From: Cupriavidus sp. D384 | Lineage (GTDB): Bacteria > Pseudomonadota > Gammaproteobacteria > Burkholderiales > Burkholderiaceae | Reading direction: 5' to 3' | NCBI RefSeq assembly: GCF_001652915.1 | Contig: NZ_BBQI01000043.1 | Location: 1 to 64,000, forward strand | DNA length: 64,000 nt | Shown: in pieces, positions 43,019 through 51,762 of the stretch | How positions within the stretch are numbered: the stretch's first letter is position 1 | How the letters are laid out: every line of letters begins with the position of its first letter | Position numbers and translations under genes: made by a program | Notes under the pieces: model-generated | Told to the model about the DNA's origin: nothing | The model's database searches: none | The model's input: the letters and a program-made list of their open reading frames with translations, nothing else

Positions 43019-44203
43019 TCAACGATGCTCTCTGATGAGACCGCCGCCGATAATGAGGCGCTGTACTTCACTAGCACCTTCGTAGATGCGTAACGCGCGA
43101 ACATCGCGATACAGGGCTTCTACCTCCGCCCCAGCGCGCACGCCAGCGCCGCCCCAGAGCTGGACGGCAGAATCGACTACGCGCTGCGCTGATTCCGTAG
43201 CAACTAGCTTTGCCATTGCAGCCTCCCGCGGCGTGGGAACGCCTTGGTCGCGCAACCAAGCCGCTCGATAGACGAGCATCGCTGACGACTCCACAGACGT
43301 TGCCATGTCCGCAAGCGTCGCCTGGGTCAGTTGCATGTCCGCCAGGACCCCCCCGAACATCTTTCGTGACAAGGATCGATCCACTCCGAGCCGTAACGCC
43401 TTGCGTGCGAACCCCAGTGCTGCAGCGGCCACCGACGTTCGAAAGATATCCAGAGTGCGCATTGCCAGCTTGAAACCGTCTCCTTCGCTTCCCAAGCGCT
43501 TGGCCGCGCCTACGAAGCAGTCGTTGAATCTCAGTCTCGCTAGCGGATGCGGCGATATGACGTCGATCCGTTCCGCCACCTCCAAGCCTGGTGCGGACGC
43601 ATCCACGATGAAGGCAGAGATTCCGGCGGAACGAGCTGTTCCTGGTGCGCGCGCAAACACCACATAGAAGTCAGCGATACCACCGTTTGAGATCCACATC
43701 TTCTCCCCATTCAGGACGTAGCCGCCCGGCTTCGGAACCGCCTCGCAACTCATTCCGCCGACGTCCGACCCTGCGTCTGGCTCGGACAATGCAAATGCAG
43801 CAACCAGGTTGCCGGACGCTACTTCGTCGAGATAGGTCGCCTTCTGTTCTTCCGTCCCAGCCAACGAAATTGCCCCGGTACTCAACCCCTGCATGGCGAA
43901 GCTGAAATCCGCCAACGCACTCGACTGCGCCAGAAGTTCCCGGGCAAGACATAGAGACCGAGAGTCGATGCCGGACTTCCCAGAGGCGTTTGGCCGGGGC
44001 ACGCAGAACCGAAGAATTCCCGCGTCCCCCAAGCTCTTGACCAAGGTTCGGCAATGGAGGTCAATCTCATCACACGTTGTCGGCGCTGGAATCGAGGGGA
44101 AGACCTCGTCAACCCAACGGATGATTCGCGCGGCGTCATCCCGATGTCGTGCCTCGAAGAATGGGAGGGAAAGGTGGTCTAAGTCCGGGCGCAACTGGTT
44201 CAT
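43019..44203 (-). CDS. Acyl-CoA dehydrogenase
   Basis: The 394-residue flavoenzyme has the substrate motif [26 protein letters not shown] and the C-terminal [10 protein letters not shown], in which Glu375 is the expected catalytic base. It should be a complete homotetrameric enzyme, unlike the pair at 22462-24816. An N-terminal helix region of about 30 residues precedes the first domain. It opens the minus-strand operon, divergent from the CaiB gene at 44379. Confidence 0.9.
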   Translation of the reverse strand: MNQLRPDLDHLSLPFFEARHRDDAARIIRWVDEVFPSIPAPTTCDEIDLHCRTLVKSLGDAGILRFCVPRPNASGKSGIDSRSLCLARELLAQSSALADFSFAMQGLSTGAISLAGTEEQKATYLDEVASGNLVAAFALSEPDAGSDVGGMSCEAVPKPGGYVLNGEKMWISNGGIADFYVVFARAPGTARSAGISAFIVDASAPGLEVAERIDVISPHPLARLRFNDCFVGAAKRLGSEGDGFKLAMRTLDIFRTSVAAAALGFARKALRLGVDRSLSRKMFGGVLADMQLTQATLADMATSVESSAMLVYRAAWLRDQGVPTPREAAMAKLVATESAQRVVDSAVQLWGGAGVRAGAEVEALYRDVRALRIYEGASEVQRLIIGGGLIREHR

Positions 44204-44251
44204 TGGCTCTTGCCTTATCGGTCGAAAGTGATGCAGCTACACCGAAAGCGG

Positions 44252-44308
44252 ACCTGCCGGGCAGGTTCGCGATTCGGGCTTGACCAAAAACATACTACTG
44301 CGTAGCAT
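44252..44308. promoter_or_regulatory. Divergent promoter region with two palindromes
   Basis: ACCTGCCGGGCAGGT (44252-44266) is a perfect 15-nt palindrome. ATACTACTGCGTAGCAT (44292-44308) is symmetric apart from one pair. Both lie in the 175-bp gap between the dehydrogenase (-) and the CoA-transferase (+), and could be bound by different regulators; TTGACC at 44280-44285 may be a -35 element for the + strand. Confidence 0.45.
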
Positions 44309-44378
44309 TATTTTCAAGTTCGGCTGAATGCCGTCCGCTCGGCGTGCAGGCGATGACTACATTACATATGGAGACACC

Positions 44379-45515
44379 ATGACGTTGCCGTTGGAAGGAA
44401 TACTGGTAGTAGCGGTAGAGCAAGCAGCTGCCGCGCCGTACGCCTCTTCCCGCCTAGCCGATGCGGGCGCGCGGGTCATCAAGATAGAGCGCGCTGAAGG
44501 CGACTTCGCTCGCGGCTATGACTCAGCGGTGAACGGCGATAGCACCTACTTTGTGTGGCTCAATCGTGGAAAGGAGTCTGTCGTCCTTGACTTCGCCAAC
44601 CCCGCGGACGCCGATTTGCTGCAGCGCATGATTGGCCAAGCCGATGTACTGATCCAAAACCTAGGCCCCGGGGCGGCGAGGCGGGCCGGATTCGGCTGGG
44701 AAGCGATGCGAGCTCTTCATCCCAGCCTGATTACCTGCGACATCACAGGTTACGGCGAGCAAGGGCCGTACGCCGGCATGCGCGCCTATGACCTGTTGGT
44801 CCAAGCTGAAAGCGGGATTGCGTCCGTTACTGGCACTCCTGAGGCGCCCGGCCGCATCGGCGTGTCCGCCTGTGACGTTGCAACCGGTATGTACGCCCAT
44901 GCGGCGATCCTGGAAGCGCTTATGAAACGCGAGCGCACCGGAGAAGGTAGTGCGATCCACGTCTCGCTGTTTGATGCAATGAGCGACTGGATGACGGTCC
45001 CATTGCTGCACTATGAGTACGCAGGAATGATCTGGCCGCGGGTCGGGCTTTCACACCCGACCATTGCTCCATATGGCGCCTTCCCTGTTGGCGGAGCTTT
45101 GGGCAGCGAGGAAACCGTTCTCATTGGCGTGCAGAACGATGGCGAGTGGAAGCGTTTTGCGCAGGAAGTACTCAAACGACCCGACTTGCTGGAGCGCCTA
45201 GAGTTCCAAACCAACCTCGCTCGCGTTGAACATAGAGTCGAGCTGGACCGCGAAATCGCCTCCACGCTCGCAACAAGGTCCAAGCAGGACACCATCACGG
45301 CACTGACGGAAGCGCGAATTGCCTTCGCCTCCGTCAATGACGTGACGCAGCTGTCCAAGCACCCACAATTACGTCGAGCGACCGTGTCCACGCAGCGTGG
45401 CGACGCCAGCCTGGTTGCCCCTCCGGCCCACTTCCGCGGTGAAGAACGGACGCTTGGCGCTGTTCCAGGCCTAGGCCAACACAGCGGCGCAATCCGAAAT
45501 GAGTTCGGCAAGTAG
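44379..45515 (+). CDS. CaiB/BaiF-family CoA-transferase
   Basis: The 378-residue protein has PLEGILVVAVEQAAAAPYAS in place of the usual RVLDLSRVLAGP segment, a subfamily feature, then KIERAEGDFARGYD, LNRGKESVVLDF and the catalytic Asp166 in SACDVATG. ATG 44379 has GGAG 5 nt upstream. It heads the plus-strand unit CaiB, crotonase, quinone oxidoreductase, Bug, TetR. Its N-terminal form resembles CoA-transferases of the mesaconate or itaconate type in general pattern, but I cannot assign a substrate. Confidence 0.86.
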   Translation: MTLPLEGILVVAVEQAAAAPYASSRLADAGARVIKIERAEGDFARGYDSAVNGDSTYFVWLNRGKESVVLDFANPADADLLQRMIGQADVLIQNLGPGAARRAGFGWEAMRALHPSLITCDITGYGEQGPYAGMRAYDLLVQAESGIASVTGTPEAPGRIGVSACDVATGMYAHAAILEALMKRERTGEGSAIHVSLFDAMSDWMTVPLLHYEYAGMIWPRVGLSHPTIAPYGAFPVGGALGSEETVLIGVQNDGEWKRFAQEVLKRPDLLERLEFQTNLARVEHRVELDREIASTLATRSKQDTITALTEARIAFASVNDVTQLSKHPQLRRATVSTQRGDASLVAPPAHFRGEERTLGAVPGLGQHSGAIRNEFGK

Positions 45516-45553
45516 TTCGATTCGTCACACCACAATCTTTTGGAACTGCAGCT

Positions 45554-46312
45554 ATGACCGAGAAGATTCTCATTGAGAAGAACGGCGCCGTTACGACCAT
45601 CATCATCAATCGCCCTGCGGTCAGAAATGCGCTCGACCGTGAAGCCACAACCGCTCTCGGCGAAGCCCTCCAAGCTTTTGAGCGTGACGATAGCGCACGT
45701 GTCGCCGTGCTTTGGGGCGCCGGCGGATCGTTCTGCGCTGGAGCCGACCTCAAAGAACTTGCCAGCGGCGTTGAGTATGACGCGTGGGCGGGCGTCGACG
45801 GACCACTTTCAAAGCCTGCCCGCAAGCCTGTCATTGCCGCGATTGCAGGCCATGCGTGTGCAGGGGGCCTTGGACTTGCACTTTGGTGTGACATTCGGGT
45901 AGCGGAGGAGTCTGCATCCTTTGCCGTCCTGTCGCGCCGGTGGGGCGTACCAATGAGTGATGGCACGACAGTACGTCTCCCGCGCCTGATTGGAACGAGC
46001 CAAGCCTTGGACATGTTGTTGACGGCACGGATGGTTACCGCACGAGAAGCCATGCAGATGGGACTTGCCACGCGGGTTGTGCCCGACGGAAGTGCCAGAG
46101 ACGCAGCCGAAAGCCTCGCTGCCACCATGGCGACCTTCCCTCAAATTGCAATGAATTCCGATCGCGAATCCGTCTATAAACAGGAAGGCCATGGAATACA
46201 CGACGCCTTGGCACTCGAAGCGGAACTCGCGGAGCAGGCAAAAAGAATCGAAGCAAAGGCGGGTGCCGCTCGATTCTCTGCCGGCAGCGGACGTCACGGA
46301 GCCGTAGCATGA
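45554..46312 (+). CDS. Crotonase-family protein lacking both hydratase glutamates
   Basis: The 252-residue protein keeps FCAGADLKEL (60-69) and CAGGLGLALWCD, so CoA and the oxyanion are bound, but the first glutamate position is in AGGLGLA, and the PEI/PEA segment is replaced by LSRRWGVPMSDGT. Neither catalytic glutamate is present. Isomerase, lyase or thioesterase-like chemistry is more likely than hydration; an Asp at 136 could act as the base. The last four bases overlap the quinone oxidoreductase gene (ATGA). Confidence 0.82.
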   Translation: MTEKILIEKNGAVTTIIINRPAVRNALDREATTALGEALQAFERDDSARVAVLWGAGGSFCAGADLKELASGVEYDAWAGVDGPLSKPARKPVIAAIAGHACAGGLGLALWCDIRVAEESASFAVLSRRWGVPMSDGTTVRLPRLIGTSQALDMLLTARMVTAREAMQMGLATRVVPDGSARDAAESLAATMATFPQIAMNSDRESVYKQEGHGIHDALALEAELAEQAKRIEAKAGAARFSAGSGRHGAVA

Positions 46313-47319
46313 AGGCCGTCGTCTGCCGCGAGTACGGGCTTGAGCACACACACGTTGCTGAAATCGTATCTCCTCCCATGCGGCCGGACGGCGTTCGAAT
46401 CCGCGTTCATTCTTGTGGCGTGAGTTTTGCCAACCTTCTGGTACTCGAAGGCAAGCATCAGAATCGGTGGGAGCCACCATTCACCCCAGGTACCGAGGTC
46501 GCTGGGATCGTCTCAGAATGCGGTGAAGGGACCTCCCTATTCAAACCTGGTGACCGTGTCGTCGCCGGTGTCCGTATTGGCGGGTTCTCCGAGGAAGTGG
46601 TGGCGCCGGAAGCTACCGTCTTTGCACTCCCCGACGAGGTTGACTTCGACAAGGCTGTGCAATTTCCCACCATCTATGCCACGGCCTATGGCGCATTGAA
46701 ATGGCGGGCCAATTTGCAACCGGGCGAGACCCTACTGGTTCATGGAGCCGCTGGCGGAAGCGGGCTCGCCGCCGTTGAGATCGGAAAAATGCTCGGCGCC
46801 CGCGTAATCGCGACCGCTGGCGACACTGCCAAGCTGGAGGCAGCCCGCCGCCACGGTGCGGATGTCGCAATCAACTATCGCGACGAGTCGTTTCGCGATG
46901 CAGTACTCCGGGATACGGGACAACGAGGGGCTGACGTAATTTTTGACCCAGTCGGCGGGCCAACGTTCGATGAGTCCCTCCGGTGCATAGCGCCCGATGG
47001 TCGCATCATTCCAATGGGATTTGCGGGAGGCACGATCCCCCAGATTCCCGCAAACATCGTACTCGTCAAGAACATCTCCGTGATTGGCATCTACTGGGGC
47101 TACTACATGGGTTGGGGAAAGCAGCCTCCACCACCACATATGGTGCAGCAAGTGCGAGACGGATTCAGGGAAATGCTGCAGTGGGCGGCTTCTGGACAGC
47201 TTTGCCCCGAAACCTATGCGACTTACCCACTCTCCGACTTTCAAACCGCGCTAGCCGCGCTCACCGAGCGCAAAGTGATAGGCCGGGTCGCTCTACATCC
47301 CAGCAAGACAGAACAGTGA
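46309..47319 (+). CDS. NADPH:quinone oxidoreductase-type MDR protein
   Basis: A 336-residue zinc-free medium-chain dehydrogenase/reductase. The cofactor loop GAAGGSGLAAVEIG (146-159) is the usual AAGGVG form of quinone oxidoreductases, zinc ligands are missing, and the N-terminal GroES-like domain starts with MKAVVCREYG. Relatives reduce quinones, enones or enoyl-CoA. In this operon reduction of an enoyl-CoA or an unsaturated ketone is a plausible role. It overlaps the crotonase gene by 4 nt. Confidence 0.88.
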   Translation: MKAVVCREYGLEHTHVAEIVSPPMRPDGVRIRVHSCGVSFANLLVLEGKHQNRWEPPFTPGTEVAGIVSECGEGTSLFKPGDRVVAGVRIGGFSEEVVAPEATVFALPDEVDFDKAVQFPTIYATAYGALKWRANLQPGETLLVHGAAGGSGLAAVEIGKMLGARVIATAGDTAKLEAARRHGADVAINYRDESFRDAVLRDTGQRGADVIFDPVGGPTFDESLRCIAPDGRIIPMGFAGGTIPQIPANIVLVKNISVIGIYWGYYMGWGKQPPPPHMVQQVRDGFREMLQWAASGQLCPETYATYPLSDFQTALAALTERKVIGRVALHPSKTEQ

Positions 47320-47349
47320 CATATACAAGCATTCAAACAGGAGACAAGC

Positions 47350-48315
47350 ATGAAGCAGTATGTGACGATGGCAGCGCTGGTCGGCTTTTCACTGGTAGCC
47401 TCTACAGCGATCGCGCAAGGTCAATTTCCGGATAAGCCCATCAAGCTAGTAGTGCCATATCCCCCTGGATCGGGCACGGACACGGTTGCGCGGTATGCGG
47501 CAAAGCGAATGGAATCAGCGCTTGGAAAGCCAGTCGTTATCGAGAACAAGCCAGGCGGCAACGCGATCATCGCTGCCCAAACTGTTGTCAACGCACCTCC
47601 AGACGGCTACACACTCCTCTGGGCTGCCAATGGGCCGGTCACAACAAACGTTGCCCTGTACGACAAGCTCCCCTACAACCCGCTTCGTGATTTTGAGCCA
47701 GTTGCCCGACTCGCATACTCGCCGATGGGATTGTACGTACCAGCCGGATCGCCATACAAAACAGCAGCCGATCTGTTTGGAGATGCCAAAAAACGACCCG
47801 GCAAGCTGAACTATGGAAGCGGCAGTGCTACATACAACATTGCGACAGAATGGCTCCTATCCCTCGTCGGCGCAAAGGCAAACGCCATCTCATACAAGGG
47901 CAGCAGCCCAGTTCTGACCGACCTGGCAGGAAAACAGGTGGATTTTGCAATTGCAGAATACAGCGCCGCGTTGCCACTTATCAAAGCTGGAAAGCTTCGG
48001 ATACTGGCGCTGACCTCCGAAAAACGCATGGGTACTGACCCCGAAGTTCCGACCCTACAGGAGTTGGGCTACAAGGACTTCTTCCAAGTCGCGTGGTGGG
48101 GAGTCTTCGCTCCCAAGGGGACCCCAAAGGCCGTCATCGCGAAGTTAGAGGGTACGCTTCTGTCCGCTTTCAAAGACTCCGAAACCACCCAATACCTGGA
48201 ACAGAACAATTTCAGCGCGTTCACGGCAAACGCTGACGAGCTTCGCTCATTCCAGAAGACAGAAATCGAAAGGGAAACTAAGCTGGTAGATCGCTTCGGC
48301 ATCCCGAAGCTCTAA
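47350..48315 (+). CDS. Bug-family (TctC) periplasmic receptor
   Basis: A 321-residue receptor with signal peptide ending at IAQ (residue 23). Landmarks: YPPGSGTD at 37-44, where the usual second Gly is Ser, ENKPGGNA at 65-72 and PPDGYTLL at 83-90. GGAG 6 nt before ATG 47350 supports the start. It is the fourth gene of the 44379-49062 unit, 30 nt after the oxidoreductase. Confidence 0.9.
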   Translation: MKQYVTMAALVGFSLVASTAIAQGQFPDKPIKLVVPYPPGSGTDTVARYAAKRMESALGKPVVIENKPGGNAIIAAQTVVNAPPDGYTLLWAANGPVTTNVALYDKLPYNPLRDFEPVARLAYSPMGLYVPAGSPYKTAADLFGDAKKRPGKLNYGSGSATYNIATEWLLSLVGAKANAISYKGSSPVLTDLAGKQVDFAIAEYSAALPLIKAGKLRILALTSEKRMGTDPEVPTLQELGYKDFFQVAWWGVFAPKGTPKAVIAKLEGTLLSAFKDSETTQYLEQNNFSAFTANADELRSFQKTEIERETKLVDRFGIPKL

Positions 48316-48429
48316 CCTGGGTGCCCTGGGGCCGAAATCTGATATCGTTGCATGCCTCACGGACGTAGCCACGGCCATATTCCCGTCGCGGCCACGTTTC
48401 TACTAGGGTAAATCGAACATCTACGAGAT

Positions 48430-49062
48430 ATGGGGCGCAAGCGTCAAATCGGAACACCAGAGGGCGATGAAAAACAGTTGGCGATCCTCGATGCAGCAGC
48501 ATCGGTGTTCATGAAACTGGGCTTTTCCGCCACCTCGCTGGACGACATTAGTGACAGCTACGGGGCCACGAAGGGCATCATCTACTATCACTTTCGTAGC
48601 AAGACCATCCTCTTCTTTGCTGTGCAGCGCCGGGCCATGGAACTTACCCGCGCTGCGATTGAGCCCGCGGCCAACTCAGATGCGCCTGCACGAGAGCGAC
48701 TGGAAGCAATGGCTATCGCTCACTCGCTCCTAATGATGGAGCATCTCGACTATCTCCGCGTTGCCGCACAAGGCCTGGAACTGCACCTTGGTGGCCGCAC
48801 GACCGAAGAAGAGCGAGCCGAAATGAAGCGGATCACGACTCTTCGCGACAGTAACGAACGACTATATCTCCAAGTGTTGGAGCAAGGCGTCGCCAATGGC
48901 GAGTTTAGGGCGATGGACGTCAGAATTGTTGTCAAGGCAATGCTTGGCGCCTTGAACTGGACGTCTCGGTGGTATCAGCCCCGTAAGTCCGAAACTCGCA
49001 AGGACCGCGAAGTCATGGCCGCAGAGATTGCACGCTACGCCGTCAACGGCCTTAAGCAGTAG
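48430..49062 (+). CDS. TetR/AcrR-family transcriptional regulator
   Basis: A 210-residue protein with the TetR DNA-binding domain in AILDAAASVFMKLGF to KGIIYYHFRSKTILFF; the helix-turn-helix is TSLDDISDSYGATKGIIYYHF. The ligand domain resembles that of regulators of fatty-acid and CoA-ester catabolism such as FadR/KstR2-like proteins, but the resemblance is only general. It follows the Bug receptor by 114 nt on the same strand and may regulate the unit from 44379. Confidence 0.86.
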   Translation: MGRKRQIGTPEGDEKQLAILDAAASVFMKLGFSATSLDDISDSYGATKGIIYYHFRSKTILFFAVQRRAMELTRAAIEPAANSDAPARERLEAMAIAHSLLMMEHLDYLRVAAQGLELHLGGRTTEEERAEMKRITTLRDSNERLYLQVLEQGVANGEFRAMDVRIVVKAMLGALNWTSRWYQPRKSETRKDREVMAAEIARYAVNGLKQ

Positions 49063-49652
49063 AGACTGATCCTCCTGCAGCGCGGCTCCCTCTAGCACTC
49101 CTAGGTCGCCGAGGCGCGCGCTCCACCCTCCTCCCCTCGGGCTCTGACGGCACGCCCTGTGCCGGTCAAATTCTAGATACGACGCAATCTCTCAGCTGCG
49201 CGATTACGTTTATCTAGGCTACGGGCCCAAACCAACCTGCTCCCGGCTCTGCCGCCGGCAATTCCAACCACCCGTCCGGTGGAAAGTCTTCCATTGCGCC
49301 TCGATTTGACCGCCGAATCGAAGCTCAACGGCAACCGATTGTTGAACGGAATTTGACGGGCTGTAGAGCCCTCGCGGCGTTGGCAATAGCTTCTCCACCT
49401 TTCACAATAGGTTCATCGAGAAGGACGTCGCTGAGCTACGTCGACCGCCAGTTGCCACCTAGCAATGCAACCGCTGCGCTCCACAAGACCGAATATCTCG
49501 ACTGCTTAGCGATATTGCAATCCTACGAGCCTATTCCGCGCTCCACGGCCGATGATGTCCCAAAAAAAAGCATCCTTGCAACCGTGGGTATAGGGACGTC
49601 GCGGCCGGAGACACGCAATACCCCCTCACGACGTCAGTCATATCAAGATCCT
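49063..49652. other. 590-bp non-coding region upstream of the PaaG-like operon
   Basis: No gene is supported. The frame of the next gene stays open for 100 codons upstream, but without a ribosome site or recognisable domain. Hairpins: CGGCAC/GTGCCG (49148-49164), CCACC/GGTGG (49268-49282) and GGGCT/AGCCC (49358-49371). The first may end the TetR transcript. A word GTCCGGTGGAA at 49274-49284 recurs at 29225-29235 in the other long non-coding region. Confidence 0.45.
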
Positions 49653-50477
49653 ATGTCCATTCAGGAAACCCAACCACTTCTCTCCAGGCGCGAAGGCCAA
49701 ATCCTGGTCCTAACAAATAACAACCCGACGGCCCGCAATGCCCTGACGCCGGCGTTCTTTGCAGCACTACCAGAGGCCCTCGCGGACGCCGAGGCTAAGG
49801 TTGATATCGCTGCCATTGTCCTGACCGGAGCCGGTGGAAACTTCTGCTCGGGTGGTGATCTCAATCAACTCGCAACACGCCAGAAGATGCTGACCGGCGA
49901 GCGTCGTTCGGCTATGGAGAGGTTGCACATCCTCATCCGTTCCGTTCGAAATTGCAGCAAACCTGTAGTGGCTGCAGTCGATGGTGCCGCAGCGGGTGCG
50001 GGCCTTTCACTCGCCCTTGCCTGCGACATGCTTGTAGCTACGCGGAATTCGTCGTTCACGATGGCTTACGTCAAAGTCGGCCTGACTCCAGACGGCGGGG
50101 CCACTTCCCTCCTGGCCGAACTTGTAACGCGCCAGATTCTGACCGAGTTGTGCTTATCCGGAGGCAGCATTACCGGTGAACGCCTACACGAGCTGGGCGC
50201 GGTAAATCGCCTGGCAGAAGCAGAGAGTGCCCTGCCCGAAGCAATCGCCTTGGCTGAGCGCATTGCAGCAGGACCGCAACGTGCCATGGCGCGCATCAAG
50301 AAGCTATGCCGAACTGCACATGAGCACTCGTTCTCCCAGCAGCTCGAGCAAGAGGCGGAGTACATGGTGGAGTCTTTGGGGGATCGAGAAGCCGCCGAAG
50401 GGATTGCAGCATTTCTCGGAAAACGACGCCCGGATTTCTCCAGCTTACGCAGTCAAACGCAGCAAATCGAGGGCTGA
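49653..50477 (+). CDS. PaaG-like crotonase, paralogue of 21662-22462
   Basis: A 274-residue crotonase with FCSGGDLNQL (64-73), AAAGAGLSLALACDM and Asp147 in GLTPDGGAT; no glutamate is found at the first hydratase position. The pattern is that of PaaG isomerases and is shared with the product of 21662-22462, including AYVKVGLTPDGG. ATG 49653 gives the family N terminus, although its ribosome site is weak. It is the first gene of the plus-strand unit that ends with a thiolase at 56383. Confidence 0.83.
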   Translation: MSIQETQPLLSRREGQILVLTNNNPTARNALTPAFFAALPEALADAEAKVDIAAIVLTGAGGNFCSGGDLNQLATRQKMLTGERRSAMERLHILIRSVRNCSKPVVAAVDGAAAGAGLSLALACDMLVATRNSSFTMAYVKVGLTPDGGATSLLAELVTRQILTELCLSGGSITGERLHELGAVNRLAEAESALPEAIALAERIAAGPQRAMARIKKLCRTAHEHSFSQQLEQEAEYMVESLGDREAAEGIAAFLGKRRPDFSSLRSQTQQIEG

Positions 50478-50521
50478 CCACGAGCGCAATCCTGAAATAA
50501 CCCCAAATCGGAACAATCAGT

Positions 50522-51730
50522 ATGCAACACGACAGCTCGAACCTTCCCCTGGCCGGCGTCCGCGTTTTGGATTTCTCGCGCATTCTGGCAGGCCCAACTT
50601 GTGCCATGGTCCTAGGCGACCTCGGCGCCGAGGTTATTAAGATTGAACACCCCGTCCGCGGTGATGACACGCGAGATTGGGGGTTGGCTGTTGGTACAAC
50701 GCAAACTGCATACTTCAACAGCGTCAACCGCAACAAGCAGTCGGTGACCTTGGATCTGCAATCCGCCGAGGGACAGCGGCTTGCACGTGAGCTCGTCAAG
50801 CAATCCGACGTAGTCATCCAAAATTTCAAGTTTGGTGGGGCCGAAAAACTTGGCCTTGGCTACGAGCAGCTCTCCGATGCACAACCCGACCTGATTTATT
50901 GCTCGATTTCAGGATACGACCGCAACGGCCCTGAGGCAGCTCGACCAGGCTACGATCTCGTGGTTCAAGGGGAAGCCGGCTTGATGGCCTTGAACGGCGA
51001 AGAGAATCAGCCTCCGCTCAAGTTCGGAGTAGCTGCGGTTGACCTTTTCACCGGCATGTTCGCCGCCCAGGCGGTTCTCGCCGCGCTTGTAGAACGAAAC
51101 CGTACCGGCACGGGGCGTCACGTCGAAATGGCACTATTTGACTGTGGGTTGACGCTTACCGCGTACTACGGTTTGGAGGCGCTCGTCAGCGGAACGGATC
51201 CCGCGAGGTGCGGCAATGCACATCCATCAATCGTCCCCTATGGTGTATTTGACGCCGAAGACGGACCACTGGTGATTACGGTCGGCAATAACAGCCAGTT
51301 TACGCGGTTCTGCCGGGAAGTCATCGAACGCCCCGATCTCACAGAAGATGATCGGTTTGCCACGAACCTCAAAAGGTCTGCGAACCGAGCTCAACTTCTT
51401 CCTGAGATTCGGAAGGCGCTTGCTACGCGAAAGCGCAACGACCTACTAGAACGACTGAATCGAGCCAGCATTCCATGCGGAGAGGTAGCGACTCTCCTCG
51501 GTGCTCTCACGTCTGCGCGAGCCCAGACCTCCGGACTTGTAACCACGCAGGATCACCCCGAAGCAGGCACTACGCCAGTTCTCTGCGCACCCTACAGATT
51601 TGATGGGGCGCGCATGCCAATTCGACGCTCTCCCCCTCCATTGGGCAATGCCACTTCAGAAACTCTCAAGTCGCTCCTTGGAATCCCAGACAGCCAACTC
51701 GCTGATCTTCGCGTAGCCGGTGTGATCTAG
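50522..51730 (+). CDS. CaiB/BaiF-family CoA-transferase
   Basis: A 402-residue family III enzyme with VRVLDFSRILAGPTCAMVLG (13-32), KIEHPVRGDDTRDW, NRNKQSVTLDL and the catalytic Asp174 in AAVDLFTG. ATG 50522 lies 44 nt after the crotonase stop. In this unit the order crotonase, CaiB, flavin oxidoreductase, Bug, acyl-CoA dehydrogenase, thiolase contains every class needed from acid uptake to thiolysis except a 3-hydroxyacyl-CoA dehydrogenase, which may come from the fusion at 26079 or the SDR at 7248. Confidence 0.88.
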   Translation: MQHDSSNLPLAGVRVLDFSRILAGPTCAMVLGDLGAEVIKIEHPVRGDDTRDWGLAVGTTQTAYFNSVNRNKQSVTLDLQSAEGQRLARELVKQSDVVIQNFKFGGAEKLGLGYEQLSDAQPDLIYCSISGYDRNGPEAARPGYDLVVQGEAGLMALNGEENQPPLKFGVAAVDLFTGMFAAQAVLAALVERNRTGTGRHVEMALFDCGLTLTAYYGLEALVSGTDPARCGNAHPSIVPYGVFDAEDGPLVITVGNNSQFTRFCREVIERPDLTEDDRFATNLKRSANRAQLLPEIRKALATRKRNDLLERLNRASIPCGEVATLLGALTSARAQTSGLVTTQDHPEAGTTPVLCAPYRFDGARMPIRRSPPPLGNATSETLKSLLGIPDSQLADLRVAGVI

Positions 51731-51762
51731 CCCGTGGAAGATTCCACCAAATCTGAACGTGA

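Noticed and set aside
49353..49652. 100-codon N-terminal extension of the PaaG-like crotonase
   Set aside because: The frame is open, but the sequence is of low quality (no domain, unusual composition), and the family N terminus begins at 49653.
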